Source: Lunularia cruciata
Lineage: Eukaryota > Streptophyta > Marchantiopsida > Lunulariales > Lunulariaceae
Length of the DNA stretch: 64,000 nucleotides
NCBI GenBank assembly: GCA_948567375.1
Contig: OX419762.1
Span: 43,939,034 to 44,003,033, forward strand
Reading direction: 5' to 3'
The notes beneath the pieces were generated by a model. That model saw only the letters and a program-made list of their open reading frames with translations. It was not told where the DNA came from and made no database searches. The position numbers and the translations under genes are program-made. Positions 46,310 through 58,980 of the stretch are shown here, in pieces (within the stretch, counting starts at the first letter, position 1; every line of letters begins with the position of its first letter).

Positions 46310-49300
46310 ATGGACATTCCGTCAAGCAGTTCTAGCCCACGAGATTCTCTATCTTCCCGCCAAGAGAACAGCAAGGTATGTAAGTTCAAACCTGAGTATG
46401 AGGAATGACTTCTGACGATTATAGATGTTGATTACATTCCGCCACAATGATTTAGCTCTTTTGACAAACTTCGAGTTACTCGGATATAGGCTTTAATATT
46501 CTCTTGATCAAGTGGCATGTCAGGAAAACAACCGGTAGGTTGTCGTACGAATAAATACTATTGATCTCCCTCAGGGAGCTACCAGACGTTGTCTCACAGT
46601 GTCGTGAGAGTGTTTGAAACTAAACCCTTCAATTCATCACATTTTGTCTACGTTTGCAGCTGCGCCGGATCGATTCATCGACAACACGTTCTCAAGAGTC
46701 AGAACTTGGTATCAGCAAGGTAAAGCTGAAAGTGGCTCAAAATCAAAGAACACGCATGTGCCAGAATGTCAGCTGATGATTAATAACTACTTGGTTGGTT
46801 ATCTTTCAAGCTAACTATCTCGGTGACAAATTTATGAGGAGTAGGAGGCTCTTGTGTTTTGAGAATGCTACACCTCTAATTGTCTGCATTTGTCCATTTT
46901 CAGTTGAGCGATTCCGTGTTATTAGTATCCGATCCAGCAATACCGCAGGTCGACGTTGTTTTCTTCCATGGCCTTCAACATGAGCATACTGGTGGGCTAG
47001 ATGTGCACCTTTCGACTTGGACGTGCAAACATGACTCGACGACAATCTGGCCCCAACGTTGGCTTCAAAAGCAGGGTGCTCGAGTCTTCTTCATCAAATA
47101 TGATGCAAGTTTACAGAAGACCGACTCGAAGGGGAGAATGGATTTGACGATAATAGTTGAAAATCTGTTGACAGAACTCGGTTGGGCATTCCACATAGGA
47201 CAAGAGTCGTCGAACACTTTCCGACCCATTATCTTCGTTGGACATAGTTTTGGGGGTCTTGTTATTAAGCAGTTATGCATTCATGCATCAGAGCGAGAGC
47301 TTATTGCATCTAGAGACAGATTTGAAGAGAGATTGCTAAAAAGCATTAAAGGGATTCTGTTCTGTGGAACTCCCCATTTAGGGTCGGAAATGCTTGCTGG
47401 CATGGCAAAAAAGATCATGAACAGGAGTCCTTTGTTGCCATTTGTGGAGTTGCTGAGCACCGGGGTGGCCAGGCAAGGCGAGAAGTTCCGCTCATTGGCA
47501 AGTAAAGCAAATTGGGAGATTTTTAGTATCGGAGAAGCTTTTGCTACAGAAATGAAAACCCACGGATGCCATACGGTATAATATTAACTACAGAAATTAA
47601 AGTCTGATTTTATGAACAAGTTTTCTGTTTCTTAGAAGAAAAATAAGAAATAATTGACAAGTAAGAAACGAGTTTTTACTGATCCAGTTTTCGCAGGTTG
47701 TCTATATTGAGAGTACTATTTCCTGCTTAGTGGTTCTAAGAGAGAAAATGTGAGGTCTATCTTAGCTATTCATTTTTAAATCATGCATGTGTAGGTCACC
47801 GGTGACATCTCAAGCCAGACGATTGTAGAGGAAGGATCTGCACGGTTGGGACAGAATTACATCACGGTGTCTGCAGATCATTTGTCATTGTGCAAACCAG
47901 GGAGCAAACAATCGAACATGTTTCAGCACTTGGTCAAGCTGATCGAGCATGCTACCGTGCAGCAACTCCAGGTATTGCAGTCCGTTCACATCTGTCGTAT
48001 GATCTGAATGATATCAGGAAACAAAAGACCTGGGCGGACAGTTTCTAAATTCCACTTCCCTCTAATTGTTGTTGCAGGTGCAAGAAACACCAGCTCCAGG
48101 TGCAAGTACGCAATGCCATGCAAGGCGGAAGAAATCAGTCTCAACGGACCTAGTGGGTACAGAGTCGCGTTTGAAAGTCATTATTGCAGAAATTGAGCAC
48201 GGGCGTTCGTTTGTTGGGTTTTGTGGGATGGGAGGAGTCGGAAAGACCACCTTTGCAAAGTTGCTCTACAATGAGATCAATGCCGGGTTTGAATACGCTT
48301 GTTTTGTAGACAAAGTGAAGGAGATGTCAGGGAACATGAAAAAGGTGAAGGAAGAAGTCTGGAAACAAATGAATCCCCGTCCTGAAGGTGAATACATTGA
48401 AAACAGGTGGGATGAGATGACGAAGCGGAAACTCTTGGTCATATTTGATGATGTCGAGAAAACTGAAGATGTAGAGTTATTGGATGAAATAGCTAAAGAG
48501 AATGATGCTGAGGGAAGTTGTTTCGTAGTCACAAGCCGAGATGAAGGGCTTTTCGATCTATTCGGTGACAAGATCTATGTTTGCCGAGTTCCAGTTTTGG
48601 GGAGAGAACACGCAAGACAGTTGTTCATTACACATGCGTTTCCAGGCAAGAATAAACCTCCAAGTGAGTTGGAGGAGATAGTAGCGGAAATTGTGGAGAG
48701 ATGTGATGGGTTGCCCCTGACCCTAGAGGTGATTGGAAGGTTACAAAGACGGAAAACTGACAAACGGATGTGGGAAGAAATTCCCAAAGCTCTACAAGCA
48801 GTAGACTCAAGAAGGTTCAATGGTCTGGAGGAGCAAGTATGGGGTAAGCTGAGGGTGAGTATCGACAATCTCGGAACAGAAGAGTTGGAAATGTTTCTTG
48901 ATGCGGCGGCTGTAATTACAGAACCCGGTGAGTATAAATATTTTGGCACGACAGGGTGGAGGTATGGGTCGTTTAGCGTTGAAGATATGATGACGGCGTG
49001 GTCATCCATGTACGGCTACGCCCGCAACAGGTGGCAAGTGTTGATAGACAGATCTCTTGTGTATAGTGGAAAGATGAATAACAAGGAGGGTCAGTTTCAG
49101 CCTTGCATGCACGAGCATCTTCGGACTTTGGGCATCAGAATTGCACTGGAGAAAGGTAGAATTATTGACCGCAAGTCACTGGATGGTAACTACAAGGTAT
49201 TTCCTGTTTCCCTTACAGACTCTTCCTCTTCCTTAAGCAATTCATTGTTCCCAACTAAGTAGATATATTTATCAGTTACGTTTTCTAAATTTGAATATAA

Positions 49301-52054
49301 TTCTAAACCTAAACTGGAAGGGAGTCTCAAACACAGTTGTTGAGCGTGAACATCATCGGGAACTTGTAGCCGTTATAGTCTTTGTAAGTTCTGGGAGTCG
49401 TACATCCATTCTCCTCCAACAAGGAGAAACTTTGAAGCGGTGGTGCTAAAATAGGGTCCGTCTTGTATGATACCTTGATAGTTAGGCATGAAGACCTGGA
49501 GTTGTTTTATACACAGCACGATGGATGGATGCGCTTGAAACTAAAACAATTCCAGTTTTTCATTTCAATTTTGAAGGGAATTCGAGGGCTGGAGAATGTG
49601 ATTTTTCACCAAATAGTAGTGGCAAATGAATATAAGGAGTACAATGCAGATTGCTGCGATGATGAGAGACCTTGCCAAATGCGAACTGCATCGAGCGTAA
49701 TGTCACGATTTAAAGAACTTCGCTACTTGGTATTCTCAAATACCTGTTTCCACAAGCCCTGCAAAAGATGTGCAGAGCGGCCTTTCCAATTGCCGCCCAA
49801 AATTACCATGCTCAGTTGGGCTTCTGTCGACACCACTTTTGCGTGTTCTACCTTGAACGAGTTGCTTGTTTTGCGAGTGTCCTCCTTTCCTGTGCCCTCC
49901 TTTCCTGTGCCCGTAATGAAGCAATTTAATCCTGCGCATACAAGTTCTCGAGGATTACAAAATCATGATACAATTCCTTTGCCGGAAGAATCTTCGACAA
50001 CGCTCGCGGAGGAGGGAGATTTTGTCAACTTGTGGCCACTGGATCGGTCTCTTACTACTCCAGACTCACTACCGGAGTCTTTTGGGCAACTTGTTCATCT
50101 GCAATCTAGCGATGTGGGTGACAAGTCATTTCCGAATGCAAGGCGGAACTCGGTCAAGTTGGAACTTCCAGACTTGGTCGCCTGTCAGAGGCTCAAGGCG
50201 CTACCAGAATCATTTGTGCGATTTCCACAACTACGGACTCTTAGAATAGTTGAATGTGGCTACTTGGGGGCCTTTCCACTCAATTTCGGGAGCTTAGCCA
50301 AATTGGAGCTACTGGAGATGCGACATTGTCACGCAATACAATCACTTCCGGATTCACTTAGACAACTTCCTAACCTGCGGGAGTTGAGTATTTCTCATTG
50401 TGAGAATTTGCAGGGCCTGCTCGACTGTTCTGGAACCTCAACCAAGTTGGAGAAATTATACTTTCCCAAGTTAGAATTACTGACGTTGGATAACTGTAAG
50501 CAAATTAGATCTCTGCCGAATTCTTTCTCGCAACTTCTCCATCTGAAGGGTTTGAACATCAGGGATTGTGCAGAGTTCTTGGCCCTTCCCAGCAGTTTTG
50601 GAAACTTAGCCAACTTGGAACAGCTACATTTATCTGTGTGTGAGAAACTGCAGTCACTGCCCGAATCATTCGGGCGTCTTCTCCACCTGAAGGAGTTAAA
50701 AATGAAGCGCTGTTCAGAGTTGCAGGCCCTTCCCAGCAGTTTTGGAAACTTAGCCAACCTTGACCTGCTACATTTATCTGAGTGTAAGAAATTGCAGTCA
50801 CTGCCGGAATCATTCGGGCATCTACGTCACCTGAAGGAATTGAAAATGGACTGCTGTTCAGTGTTGCAGGCCCTTCCCAGGAGTTTTGGAAACTTAGCCA
50901 ACTTGGACCTGCTACATTTATCTGAGTGTGAGAAACTACAGTCACTGCCGGAATCATTCGGGCTCCTTCTTCACCTGAAGGAATTGAATATGAACCGCTG
51001 TTCAGAGCTGCAGGGCCTTCCCAGCAGTTTTGGAAACTTACCCAACTTGGAACAGCTAAACTTGTCTAGGTGTAAGAAACTACAGTCATTGGTGGAATCA
51101 TTCCCGCTTCTTCTTCAACCCAAGAAATTGGAAATGTATGGCTATTCAGAGATGCAGACCCTTCCCGACAGTTTTGGAAACTTAGCCAACATGGACCATC
51201 TAAACTTGATTGGGTGTATGACACTGCAGTCATTGCCCGAATCATTCGGGTATCTTCTTCGCTTGAAGGAATTGGATATGTACTGCTGTTCAGAGTTGCA
51301 GACCCTTCCCAACAGTTTCGGAAACTTAGGCAACTTGGAACAGCTAAACTTGTCTTGGTGTCAGACACTGAAGGCATTGCCGGAATCATTTGGGCGGCTT
51401 CTTCACCTGAAGAAATTGGAAATGTACGCCTGTTCAGAGTTGCAGGCCCTTCCCAACAGTTTTGGAAACTTAGTCAACTTGGAACAGCTAGACTTGTCTT
51501 GGTGTAAGAAACTGCAGGCATTGCCAGAATCACTGGGGGGACTTCTTCAGGCCCTTCCCAGCAGTTTTGGAAACTTAGCCAACTTGGAACAGCTAAACTT
51601 GTCTGGGTGTAAGAAACTACAGGCACTGCCGGAATCATTCGGGCGTCTTCTTCACCTGAAGGAATTGAAAATGAACTGCTGTTCAGAGTTGCAGGCCCTC
51701 CCCAACAGTTTTGGAAACTTAGCCAACTTGGACCTGCTACATTTATCTGAGTGTGAGAAACTGCAGTCATTACCGGAATCATTCGGGCATCTTCTTCACC
51801 TGAGGGAATTGGAAATGTGCGACTGTTCAGAGTTGCGGGACCTTGCGAGCAGTTTTGGAAACTTAGCCAACTTGGAACAGCTAAATTTGTCTGGGTGCAG
51901 GAAACTGCAGTCATTGCCTGAATCATTTGGACGTCTTCTTCACCTGAATAAATTGGAAATGGAACACTGTCCAGAGTTGCAGGCCCTTGTGAGCAATTTT
52001 GGAAACTTAGCCAACTTGGACCACCTAGACTTGTCTTGGTGCAGGAAACTGTAG
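46310..52054 (+). CDS. HNL-C: alpha/beta-hydrolase-NB-ARC-LRR immune receptor
   Basis: Six exons with phase-0 introns: 46310-46375, 46660-46719, 46904-47575, 47795-47971, 48078-49196, 49556-52054; about 1530 residues. Hydrolase motifs: VDVVFFHGLQ, GHSFGGLVIK (nucleophile Ser), FCGTPHLGS and ADHLSLCKP. It has ASRDRF after ELI, missing in HNL-B. NB-ARC motifs: GMGGVGKTTFAKLL, RKLLVIFDDV, GSCFVVTSRDE, CDGLPLTLEVIG, and CMHEHLRTLGI (MHE at the MHD position). Exon 6 has a Cys-rich start (NADCCDDERPC, CFHKPCKRC), irregular LRRs, then eleven 48-residue double LRRs (LQSLPESFGxLLHLKELxM / LQALPSSFGNLANLEQLxL). One unit (LQALPESLGGLLQALPSSFG) is shortened by about 13 residues. It stops at TAG 52052-52054, in a place where other units have CAG. 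LRR-like sequence continues for about 60 bases with a further 1-nt loss, so the C-terminus is probably truncated. The LRR units are diverse, unlike B. This is the most intact member of the cluster. Confidence 0.9.
50510..52054 (+). repeat. Diverged double-LRR array in HNL-C (11 units)
   Basis: The same 48-residue unit as in HNL-B, but the units differ at many surface positions (for example KMKRCSELQ, NMNRCSELQ, EMYGYSEMQ, EMCDCSELR). One unit has lost its middle part. The array shows long independent evolution of units, in contrast to the homogenised array of HNL-B. Confidence 0.9.
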
Positions 52055-52431
52055 TCACTGCCCGAATCATTCGGCGTCTTATCCAGCTGAAGGAATTGGA
52101 AATATTCCGCCATTCAGAGTTGCCATTCCCAGCTTTGGAAACTTAATCAACTTGGACTTGGACTTCTCGGCCATTTTGCAGTCGGAAACTTGCCTAGTTG
52201 TGACGGCTGGAGTTGTTTCGGGGTCCAGAATCAGCCAAACTGGAACAACTAGGGTTCAGACTTTGGCCCAACGTCCAATGGAACGAGATTCTATTGTATA
52301 CATTTAGGGAATTGTTAAATACACCACACTGTTTACTAGTGTTTACTAAAATACATCACAACTAGTGTGTAATATTCTTAGAAGATACCGTCGCACCACT
52401 TTGAAGATCACACCACACTTTCCGGACCTTG

Positions 52432-54500
52432 GCAAAATGGACTGCATGCAACTAGCAAATATTGCATCTGTACTCCCCGACGAGCGGTTGGTGCTTGTGC
52501 TTGATCGGGACATTACTTTTCCCAAGCGCTCAGACTTGGTAGCGCTTGTCTAGAATCACAACCTAAAAAAATGGGTATGCTTACATCACCCAACAATCAG
52601 ACTTGTGCTTGATCGTGACACTACTTTTCCCAAGCGCTCAGACTTGGTAGTGCTTGTCTAGAATCACAGCCTAAAAAATAGGGATGTGTACATCACCCAA
52701 CAATCAGACACAAAACGCAAAACTATTCAGCTGGGTTGTGATCGTGGGGGCCAGTACCGCAAGTTTCAGAAACCTGCAGTCACCATGCAAAAGCGCCCAG
52801 GCAGCGGCACCCGCCATTTTGGTTGCCCATGGAAGGTGGTTTGCAAGAAACGATACGGCCTTTGGCAGATGGAGCTGAGCTATGTACAACACAATCATGA
52901 TCCATCCACAAGCAAGGCCGGACATCCCAACAACCGGCAACTGACAAGGAGGCGGAGCAGACTGTGAATAAGTCTTTAGCCATTGGAGTCCCAGCTTGTC
53001 AGATTTTGACGTTGTTAAGTCAACAGGACTGCAATTCGCTAGTTGTTGCCAGAACTATATACAATGTAAAGGCAAAGCACCATCATGAACAACTGTTGGG
53101 GTGCATGCCAATTCAAGCACTTCTGGATGAACTTCAGCAAAGTCAATTCAAACATGTTGTCCAATGCAACAGCAGTGGTAATGTCCCGAGGCTTTTCTTT
53201 GCACACCCAGATTCAATTTTGCTTGCCAGACAGTTTAATTCAGTTATCATGTTGGATTGCACATACAAGACAAACAAATTTGGAATGCCATTGTTGCATG
53301 TGATTGGACAAACTGGCCTCAATACATCCTTCACCATCATCACCATATTTCTCAGTGGAGAAGAACTTGGTGATTACCTTTGGGCTTTAGGTGAGCTCAG
53401 CACTCTCTTTAATGGCCAATTTCCAACGGTTACTATGTCTGATGCAGACAAGAAGCTTACCACTGCAATTGCCCGTGTTACTCCAAATTCCTACCATCTG
53501 TTATGCGCTTGGCATATCAAAAAGAATGTGCTTGCTCAATCAAAGAAGCACATCAAGAATGAAGATCGCCACAAACTTTTCATGATATCATGGTCAAGCG
53601 TGTGATGCGCACAGCCACCGGCAGATTTTGAAATGAAGATTTCTGCATTATTCACTGAAATAGTGGATATCCCTGCCCTTATTTAGTATCTCAGCAACAC
53701 TTGGCTTCATGATAAGGAAAATTTTGTCATTGCTTGAACTAACGATTGCCAACATCTCCACAACACTACGACATCTGCCGTAGAAGGTGCACATGTAGCT
53801 TTGAAGAGATACCTACAAGTTAGCACAAGAGACTTGTATGCAGTACATGAACAAATTGCACATATGCTTCAACATCAAGTTGTGGAGTATTATGTTGCGG
53901 AAGCTACTGAAAAGATCTTTGTCCCACACAACTTGCGAGCGGTTCTGATCTTCAAACATCTCGTCGGAAATGTGAGCCAATACACGTTGTAGTTGTTTGA
54001 AGAACAACGGGGTTTGGTGATGGATGTAGCAACAAGAGTAGTGTTTCCGGCTTGTCGAGGCACATTCAGAAGCACATTAGATCTACCATGTGCCCATGAC
54101 ATTGTGTTAGCCGGTGAAGAACCCATCGCATTGCACATGATTGGTCAACACTAGCATCTGCACTATACTCCTCTGTTTGATGTCCCACCTATGGATAAAC
54201 CTAGGTTTGGACATCTCGATGTGTTTCAGAAGCAACTCCAGATGCTTGAGTCCGTTTATGTGGAATGGCCACCTGCTCAGCAAGCTGAGGCCTTGATGCA
54301 AGTCTCAGAGCTTAGTGCAAGAGAGATGCACTCACTTGCCAACCCGTTACTGGTGCAATCGAAAGGACATCCACCTGGTGCTAAAAGCAACCAAAGAGTT
54401 AGACAATACGTGATCCATCAGCATCTCAGTGTACAAAGAAGATGTGTCATTATGGTGAATGCGACCAGGTCCAAGATACTCAGGATAAGCGCACTTGTCC
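52432..54500 (+). pseudogene. MULE transposase, broken
   Basis: Order: a zinc-finger-like DNA-binding part at 52686-52964 (LGCDRGGQYRKF, CPWKVVCKK, YVQHNHDPS); the MULE domain at 52964-53605 in another frame (VIMLDCTYKTNKFGMPLL with the first Asp, VTMSDADKKL with the second, HLLCAWHIKKNV); then TSAVEGAHVALKRYLQ near 53772 with the probable third acidic residue. A SWIM-type finger follows, ACRGTFRSTLDLPCAHDIVL, near 54050. A Cys/His knuckle CHYGECDQ...KRTC lies near 54445. Stops at 52551, 52659, 52965, 53603 and later, with frame changes, make it inactive. Confidence 0.82.
52494..52709. repeat. 108-bp tandem duplication in the MULE
   Basis: The unit starting cttgtgcttgatcgggacat at 52494 recurs at 52602 and includes cccaagcgctcagacttggt. 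Its length is 36 codons and keeps frame, but each copy carries a TAG. Confidence 0.88.
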
Positions 54501-54663
54501 ATCACGGAAACCACCAATACCGATTGATGTATAATAGTATGCATAATGTTGGGTCATGTTTCTTTTTCAATAAATTGTGGTGCAATGATTGTAGTGTATT
54601 TAATTTAGTGGTGATGCATGGTGTGGTGTATTTAGAAAAAAGTATGGTGTCTTTAACAATTCC

Positions 54664-55199
54664 TTATATTTAATCCACTGTTTCTCGGGTATCAAGATAC
54701 AAGAAGTGAATATTTTGGCATATTGCCAAATTGTTTGGATCCTTTGACACTCTTTTTAAATATCTATATATGTAATAGAAGTTGATAAGTCTTCTCGGGG
54801 TGGATCATAAACTCGTGCAATCATTCTCCTACACTACTTCATTATCAAATTGTGGTTCGTAGGATCGATTGAGAATAGTATAGAAATCAAAATTAGCCTT
54901 GAAGGAAAGCTTCAAACTTTGAGTTGAAACTTTGGGTACCCTACAACCAGTAAATCTAAACCCTAACTTTAGCGGGTATGATTGAAAATGATGATTGAAA
55001 CTCCTTATGTGTTTGCAACAAAGGTAATATTAATTATGACGGAGATATGCACATGTGCATGCCATAAACCAACAATAAATTAACTTGGAATTAGTCAACT
55101 AGTGGGGGATGTGAAGAAAGCTTGGTGCTTTCTTCACAGTGGTGAAATACCTTGGAACCTTAACTAAAAATGCATGAGTTGCAGCTAAGGCCAGATGAA
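54664..55199. other. Spacer, nothing recognised
   Basis: No gene or clear repeat is seen between the Mutator-like element and the LRR-like scrap. Confidence 0.4.
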
Positions 55200-55530
55200 T
55201 ATTACAAGCCAACAACAGCTGCAAAGCTTGTCAACAATTTTGATTTCCTACCGGGATGGTATTATGGTAATGGGCAATATTATGGCATGATAAAATGGCA
55301 TTTGAGCACCTTTATAAAGTTGGAAAGGCTGGAGTGGATTGAGTGTTTGGGACTCCTCTCCCCTTCGAGTCTTTATGTGATCTTCAAATAGAGAACTATT
55401 GCATGCCTTCCGAAATGCAAACTTTTTGGGACCCTAGCTAACCAAGTTGGAGCAGCTGGTGTTATGGGTTGTCTTCGAATCCAATCGAATATTTTTGGGG
55501 CAACTATTTCTTTTAAGCACTTTGAGCAAC
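55200..55530 (+). pseudogene. Possible LRR relic of an NLR-type gene
   Basis: A frame with HLSTFIKLERLEWIECLGLL (about 55300-55360), and further on TKLEQLVLW from accaagttggagcagctggt (about 55441), has the spacing and wording of plant NLR LRRs (KLEQL, L..C). It is short, has stops and is not clearly alignable to HNL-B or HNL-C. It may be the end of the HNL-C locus displaced by the Mutator-like element. Confidence 0.3.
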
Positions 55531-55534
55531 TAAA

Positions 55535-58290
55535 AATTTCAAAACATCAAATAGATTATAGAAAATATAAAACCTTTATAGACACTATATTCACAACACA
55601 TATTTATATTAATTGCTTATAGCTAACATGATTCATGGTTGAAAATTTTATGGAATTTCAATGTGAATTTATTATCCAACAAAAAATAAGAATAAAGGCA
55701 AAAATAGTATCTTTGAACAAATTTTATACTGCTTAATATTAGATTAATATCTTAAGGAAAATGAGTAAAAACTAGATTAACATTTAACAATTTTATTAAG
55801 TCATTAATATTTTTTTTAATTTTTAATTTTTAATTTTTAATTTTTCAATCATAACTATGTGTAAAGTATGATCTCTATTTGATAAAATCTCATATGGTTT
55901 TATGTATCTAAATCTGCACCTTATTATTCTCTTCCAATAAGACATAACTCCAAAAGAGTTTTCATCTTAACTAAATATCTTGCTTTTTTATTTCTTGGTA
56001 CTTTTAATGCTCCAATTCACCTCTCATCCTTCAATACACTACTTTGCTCCTCCAAAACTCTAGGGATCACCCAATCCAAACAAGTAAAAATGTTATTACC
56101 TACACTCAAAGCGCTTATGTTCATGCTACAAAGGTTCCTCACCACTACTCAACAAACATTCAATCTATACTAAATGCAAACAAATAGTGACAAATAACTT
56201 GAGAGTTTGTTTGTTAGTCTCAATTATGAGAAAGTGAACTCAATTTACATTACAATGAATTCTTAAATACTTTCTTAGGCTCAACCCAAGAGGATCTAAT
56301 GGTTGAAGTCTCTAGGAGATCTCATGTTTGCGTCTATAGTATACATTGCTAATCCTAACTTACTATCTTATTCTTATCCTAATGTAAAAGACTAAGAGAA
56401 TAAAAGATCAGAATGGAAGGTCATAGTTCAATTGAGTGAAGCTTCAATGGTCTAGTATGAGCTTTGACCTTGGTGTTTATGAGCCTTTTAGTTACAATGT
56501 TATCAAGAAGCTTCCAAGGAAGGTTCCTTCTTGAAGTTGCATTCCTTGGAGTGCAAGCTAAGGTAACTGTCAAGTAATCAACATGGCATAAAAGTAACTC
56601 AATCCTTGGAAGGTTTCTAGAAGCTTCTCACCATGAAGCTTCATAGATGCTTCTAGGATATTCTACCAAGAAGCTTCCTAGATGCTTATTATAATACTTT
56701 GAGGACAAGAGAATCCCCAAGAGAAACACAAGAGAGAAAACATAAAGCTTCATGCTTAATATTATGATACCCCAAAGGAGCACATTGTCTTTATTGTATA
56801 GCAAAGAGTATCCCTTCAAAGGAAGCTCCACCCTTGGATCAAACACATGGATTGGTGACATGTCAGCAAACTCTATCCTTAGATTAGTTGCATGGATGGG
56901 TGACATTGGTCCTTGTCCTATTTGGTTCGTCAAACAAGTTTGATTGGAAGGAATATTTAGGGAATTTTCTATAGGAAGCTCAAAATTACATGGGTGATGT
57001 ACAATTGGAAAGCTCTCGATGAGACAAACTATAGGAAAGGAAAGCTTGTCTTTCCTCCCAAAGAGAAGATGGTTCAACTTATTTTTGAGGCCTAATTTAT
57101 CTATTTAGGCCTCCAAAATTGGCTCTTAAGTTCTCAAGGTGTTTTCAACTCTTGCCCTATTAGTATAAATACTCTTTTGGTGACACCTTTATTTGATCTA
57201 ATAAATCCATCATATATAATATCCTTCTAGATATTACTGAGCCAATTTCCACCTCTAGATACTATATCTAGCTATTGGTATTATATTTATAGAACATTCT
57301 TAAAATTTTAGGTTATGCTAGCTCTACCTCCTTTTTGCTATATATATTTGGTTCTACTAACTCTTTAGCTTCTATAAACTCTATAGTATTGCATATAATC
57401 ACATCTAGATTATTTAGGCACCTTATATGTGTCAAGGAAGGTGTTACATCTTCCTCAAAGACAATTTGAGATTTATACTCCTTCAAATTACAAATAAAAA
57501 GGTATGTACAAATCCAAAGGTGTCTTTGACTACAAAGTAATTTGGACTACTTCTTACTCCTAAAATCCTAAAACTCCTAAGGACTTCTTTCAATGAAGTC
57601 CCCTCGGCCTAAGACTCTATTGCAAAGAATTACTTTTATCTCTATAAGTTTTTATAAGGAGGTCAATCTCCTCCTTATATTCTACAATTTCTAAGAGGAG
57701 AGAGTTCATGGATTTAGATTGAAGTGCTCCTTCAACTTGATCATTAATCTATTGAGCTTCTTATCAACATAGACCTTCCCCTCCAAACTTTAGATTTGGA
57801 ACTTGAACTTATGTATCTTCATCTTTGCCATCTTCCTTTGAGCCACTTCCTTGAGCATTTCCACAAATTGGTCCAAAATAGCTTTCAACTACTTGAGTAT
57901 CTTCAACTTCTCCTCTTTCAATGACCACTTTTTGCCTATGCTTTTGCAATGATCTCCTCCATTAATGATAGTTGATCAACTTCCTTCTCCTTCTCTTTCT
58001 CTAGCAACCACCGCTTCCAATTGCATAACCACTTTGCTTTTGTATTCATTGACTTGTACATTTATAATCACTAAGTAAACCTTGGCTTTCTCCATCTTCA
58101 TCACTTGCCTTCATCTTCTCTTTTTACCCTTGTTGCTTACCTTTGGCTTTGAGTCAAAGGGCTTTCAATTCTCCTTGTAGCTTCTTGATTTCTCCATCTG
58201 TTCTGCAAGAAGCAAAGTAGTTTGCATCTTCATCTCAAAGTTTTCATGCACTAAATCCTTTGTCTTCTTTGCTCCTTGCTTGTGCTATGA
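55535..58290 (-). mobile_element. Repeat family E, copy D2 (coiled-coil coding, degenerate)
   Basis: Matches D1 (37150-41050) from aaatttcaaaacatcaaata onward in the same orientation, interrupted by solo LTR L2. The minus strand of 57700-58280 has Lys/Glu-rich, coiled-coil-like coding with stops. It includes the part uninterrupted here, but split by L1 in D1. It ends near gcttgt at 58285, where gypsy LTR-like sequence begins. Confidence 0.5.
56690..57285 (-). mobile_element. Solo LTR L2 (about 596 bp)
   Basis: Related to L1 in reverse orientation: starts tataatactttgaggac, contains ccccaaaggagcac, gaagctccacccttgg and gacatgtcagc, and ends gctattggtattata. The flanks are cttat and tttat. Family E copy D1 has the uninterrupted site gatgcttatagaacattc, so this is a clean insertion with a 5-bp duplication. 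It is shorter than L1 and L3 because one internal repeat is missing. Confidence 0.75.
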
Positions 58291-58980
58291 GGCAACATGT
58301 CTCTCACTCAAGATGAACCTCTGATAGCTATTATGGTAGCGCACCATGGATTAAGAAGGCAAGGAACTCAAACTCCATCATACTCCTCCAAGGCTAACAC
58401 TCCAAGACTCAAGACATTGCTCACTAGAGAACTAGATGAGAGAGAGATAGTTGCAAATGAAAGGATGATGAGTAACTCCTCACCCCTTGTTTATATAATT
58501 TTTAAAATAGTTATGCACCAAAGTTACTAAGTACTGTAGTAACTCAAGTTACTTGGCTAAAAGTCAAGAAAAGTAAAAAAGTAGAAAGGAATATCTATTC
58601 ACATGGGCATATTCCCCTAAGCATATGGTCTTATCTTGACCTAACCATTAAGTCAAGGATTTCTTCACATGGGCTATCCTTGGAATATAGAAGAATCCAA
58701 AACAATAAAGCTTGTAGGCCCAAGAGTTCTCAACTCTTTCCTCAAAGCCAAACACTTAGGAATAATACCAAGTCAATACACTAGAATCCAAAATAGTGGT
58801 GCTTATCTCTTTTCCACTTCTTCTAAAGTAAGGTCCTCTCTATCTTAGCTATGACTAACTTTAGCTAATCATGACTAATATAGAACCACCCTTTATCTTT
58901 ATATAAATAATATCTCTCAAGTACTTGTAATACCAAGCTAAATATCACAATACCACACATATGCACAAATGGGTGTTACA
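58290..58980 (-). mobile_element. Probable 3' LTR of the gypsy element
   Basis: On the minus strand the polymerase gene ends in FTLRTK-like codons, followed by a purine run ccggggg-taaa and then TGTAACACCC at 58980. This is the usual order of polypurine tract and 3' LTR start. The other end should be near 58290, where family E sequence resumes, possibly at tgtctctc (58297). The matching 5' LTR is not found in the window. Confidence 0.5.

Larger units (their letters stand above)
44401..52110. repeat. Segmental duplication, C copy (mate 27430-35095)
   Basis: Starts abruptly at ttccagcaagttggttcgtt after the AT-rich spacer and runs through the whole HNL-C gene. It matches the B copy in order and orientation. 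The main differences are a 6-codon and a 19-codon length change in exons, and the much more diverse LRR array. Confidence 0.88.
52307..54663 (+). mobile_element. Mutator-like DNA transposon (MULE), defective
   Basis: The left end gggaattgttaaatacacca (52307) and the reverse complement of the right end (ggaattgttaaagacacc, to 54663) form terminal inverted repeats. The repeat continues with further acaccac-type words inside. The flanks atacattta and ttatattta are a plausible 9-bp target duplication (7 of 9 equal), as expected for Mutator elements. It lies about 200 bp beyond the last LRR remnant of HNL-C. It holds one broken transposase and a 108-bp tandem duplication. Confidence 0.78.
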
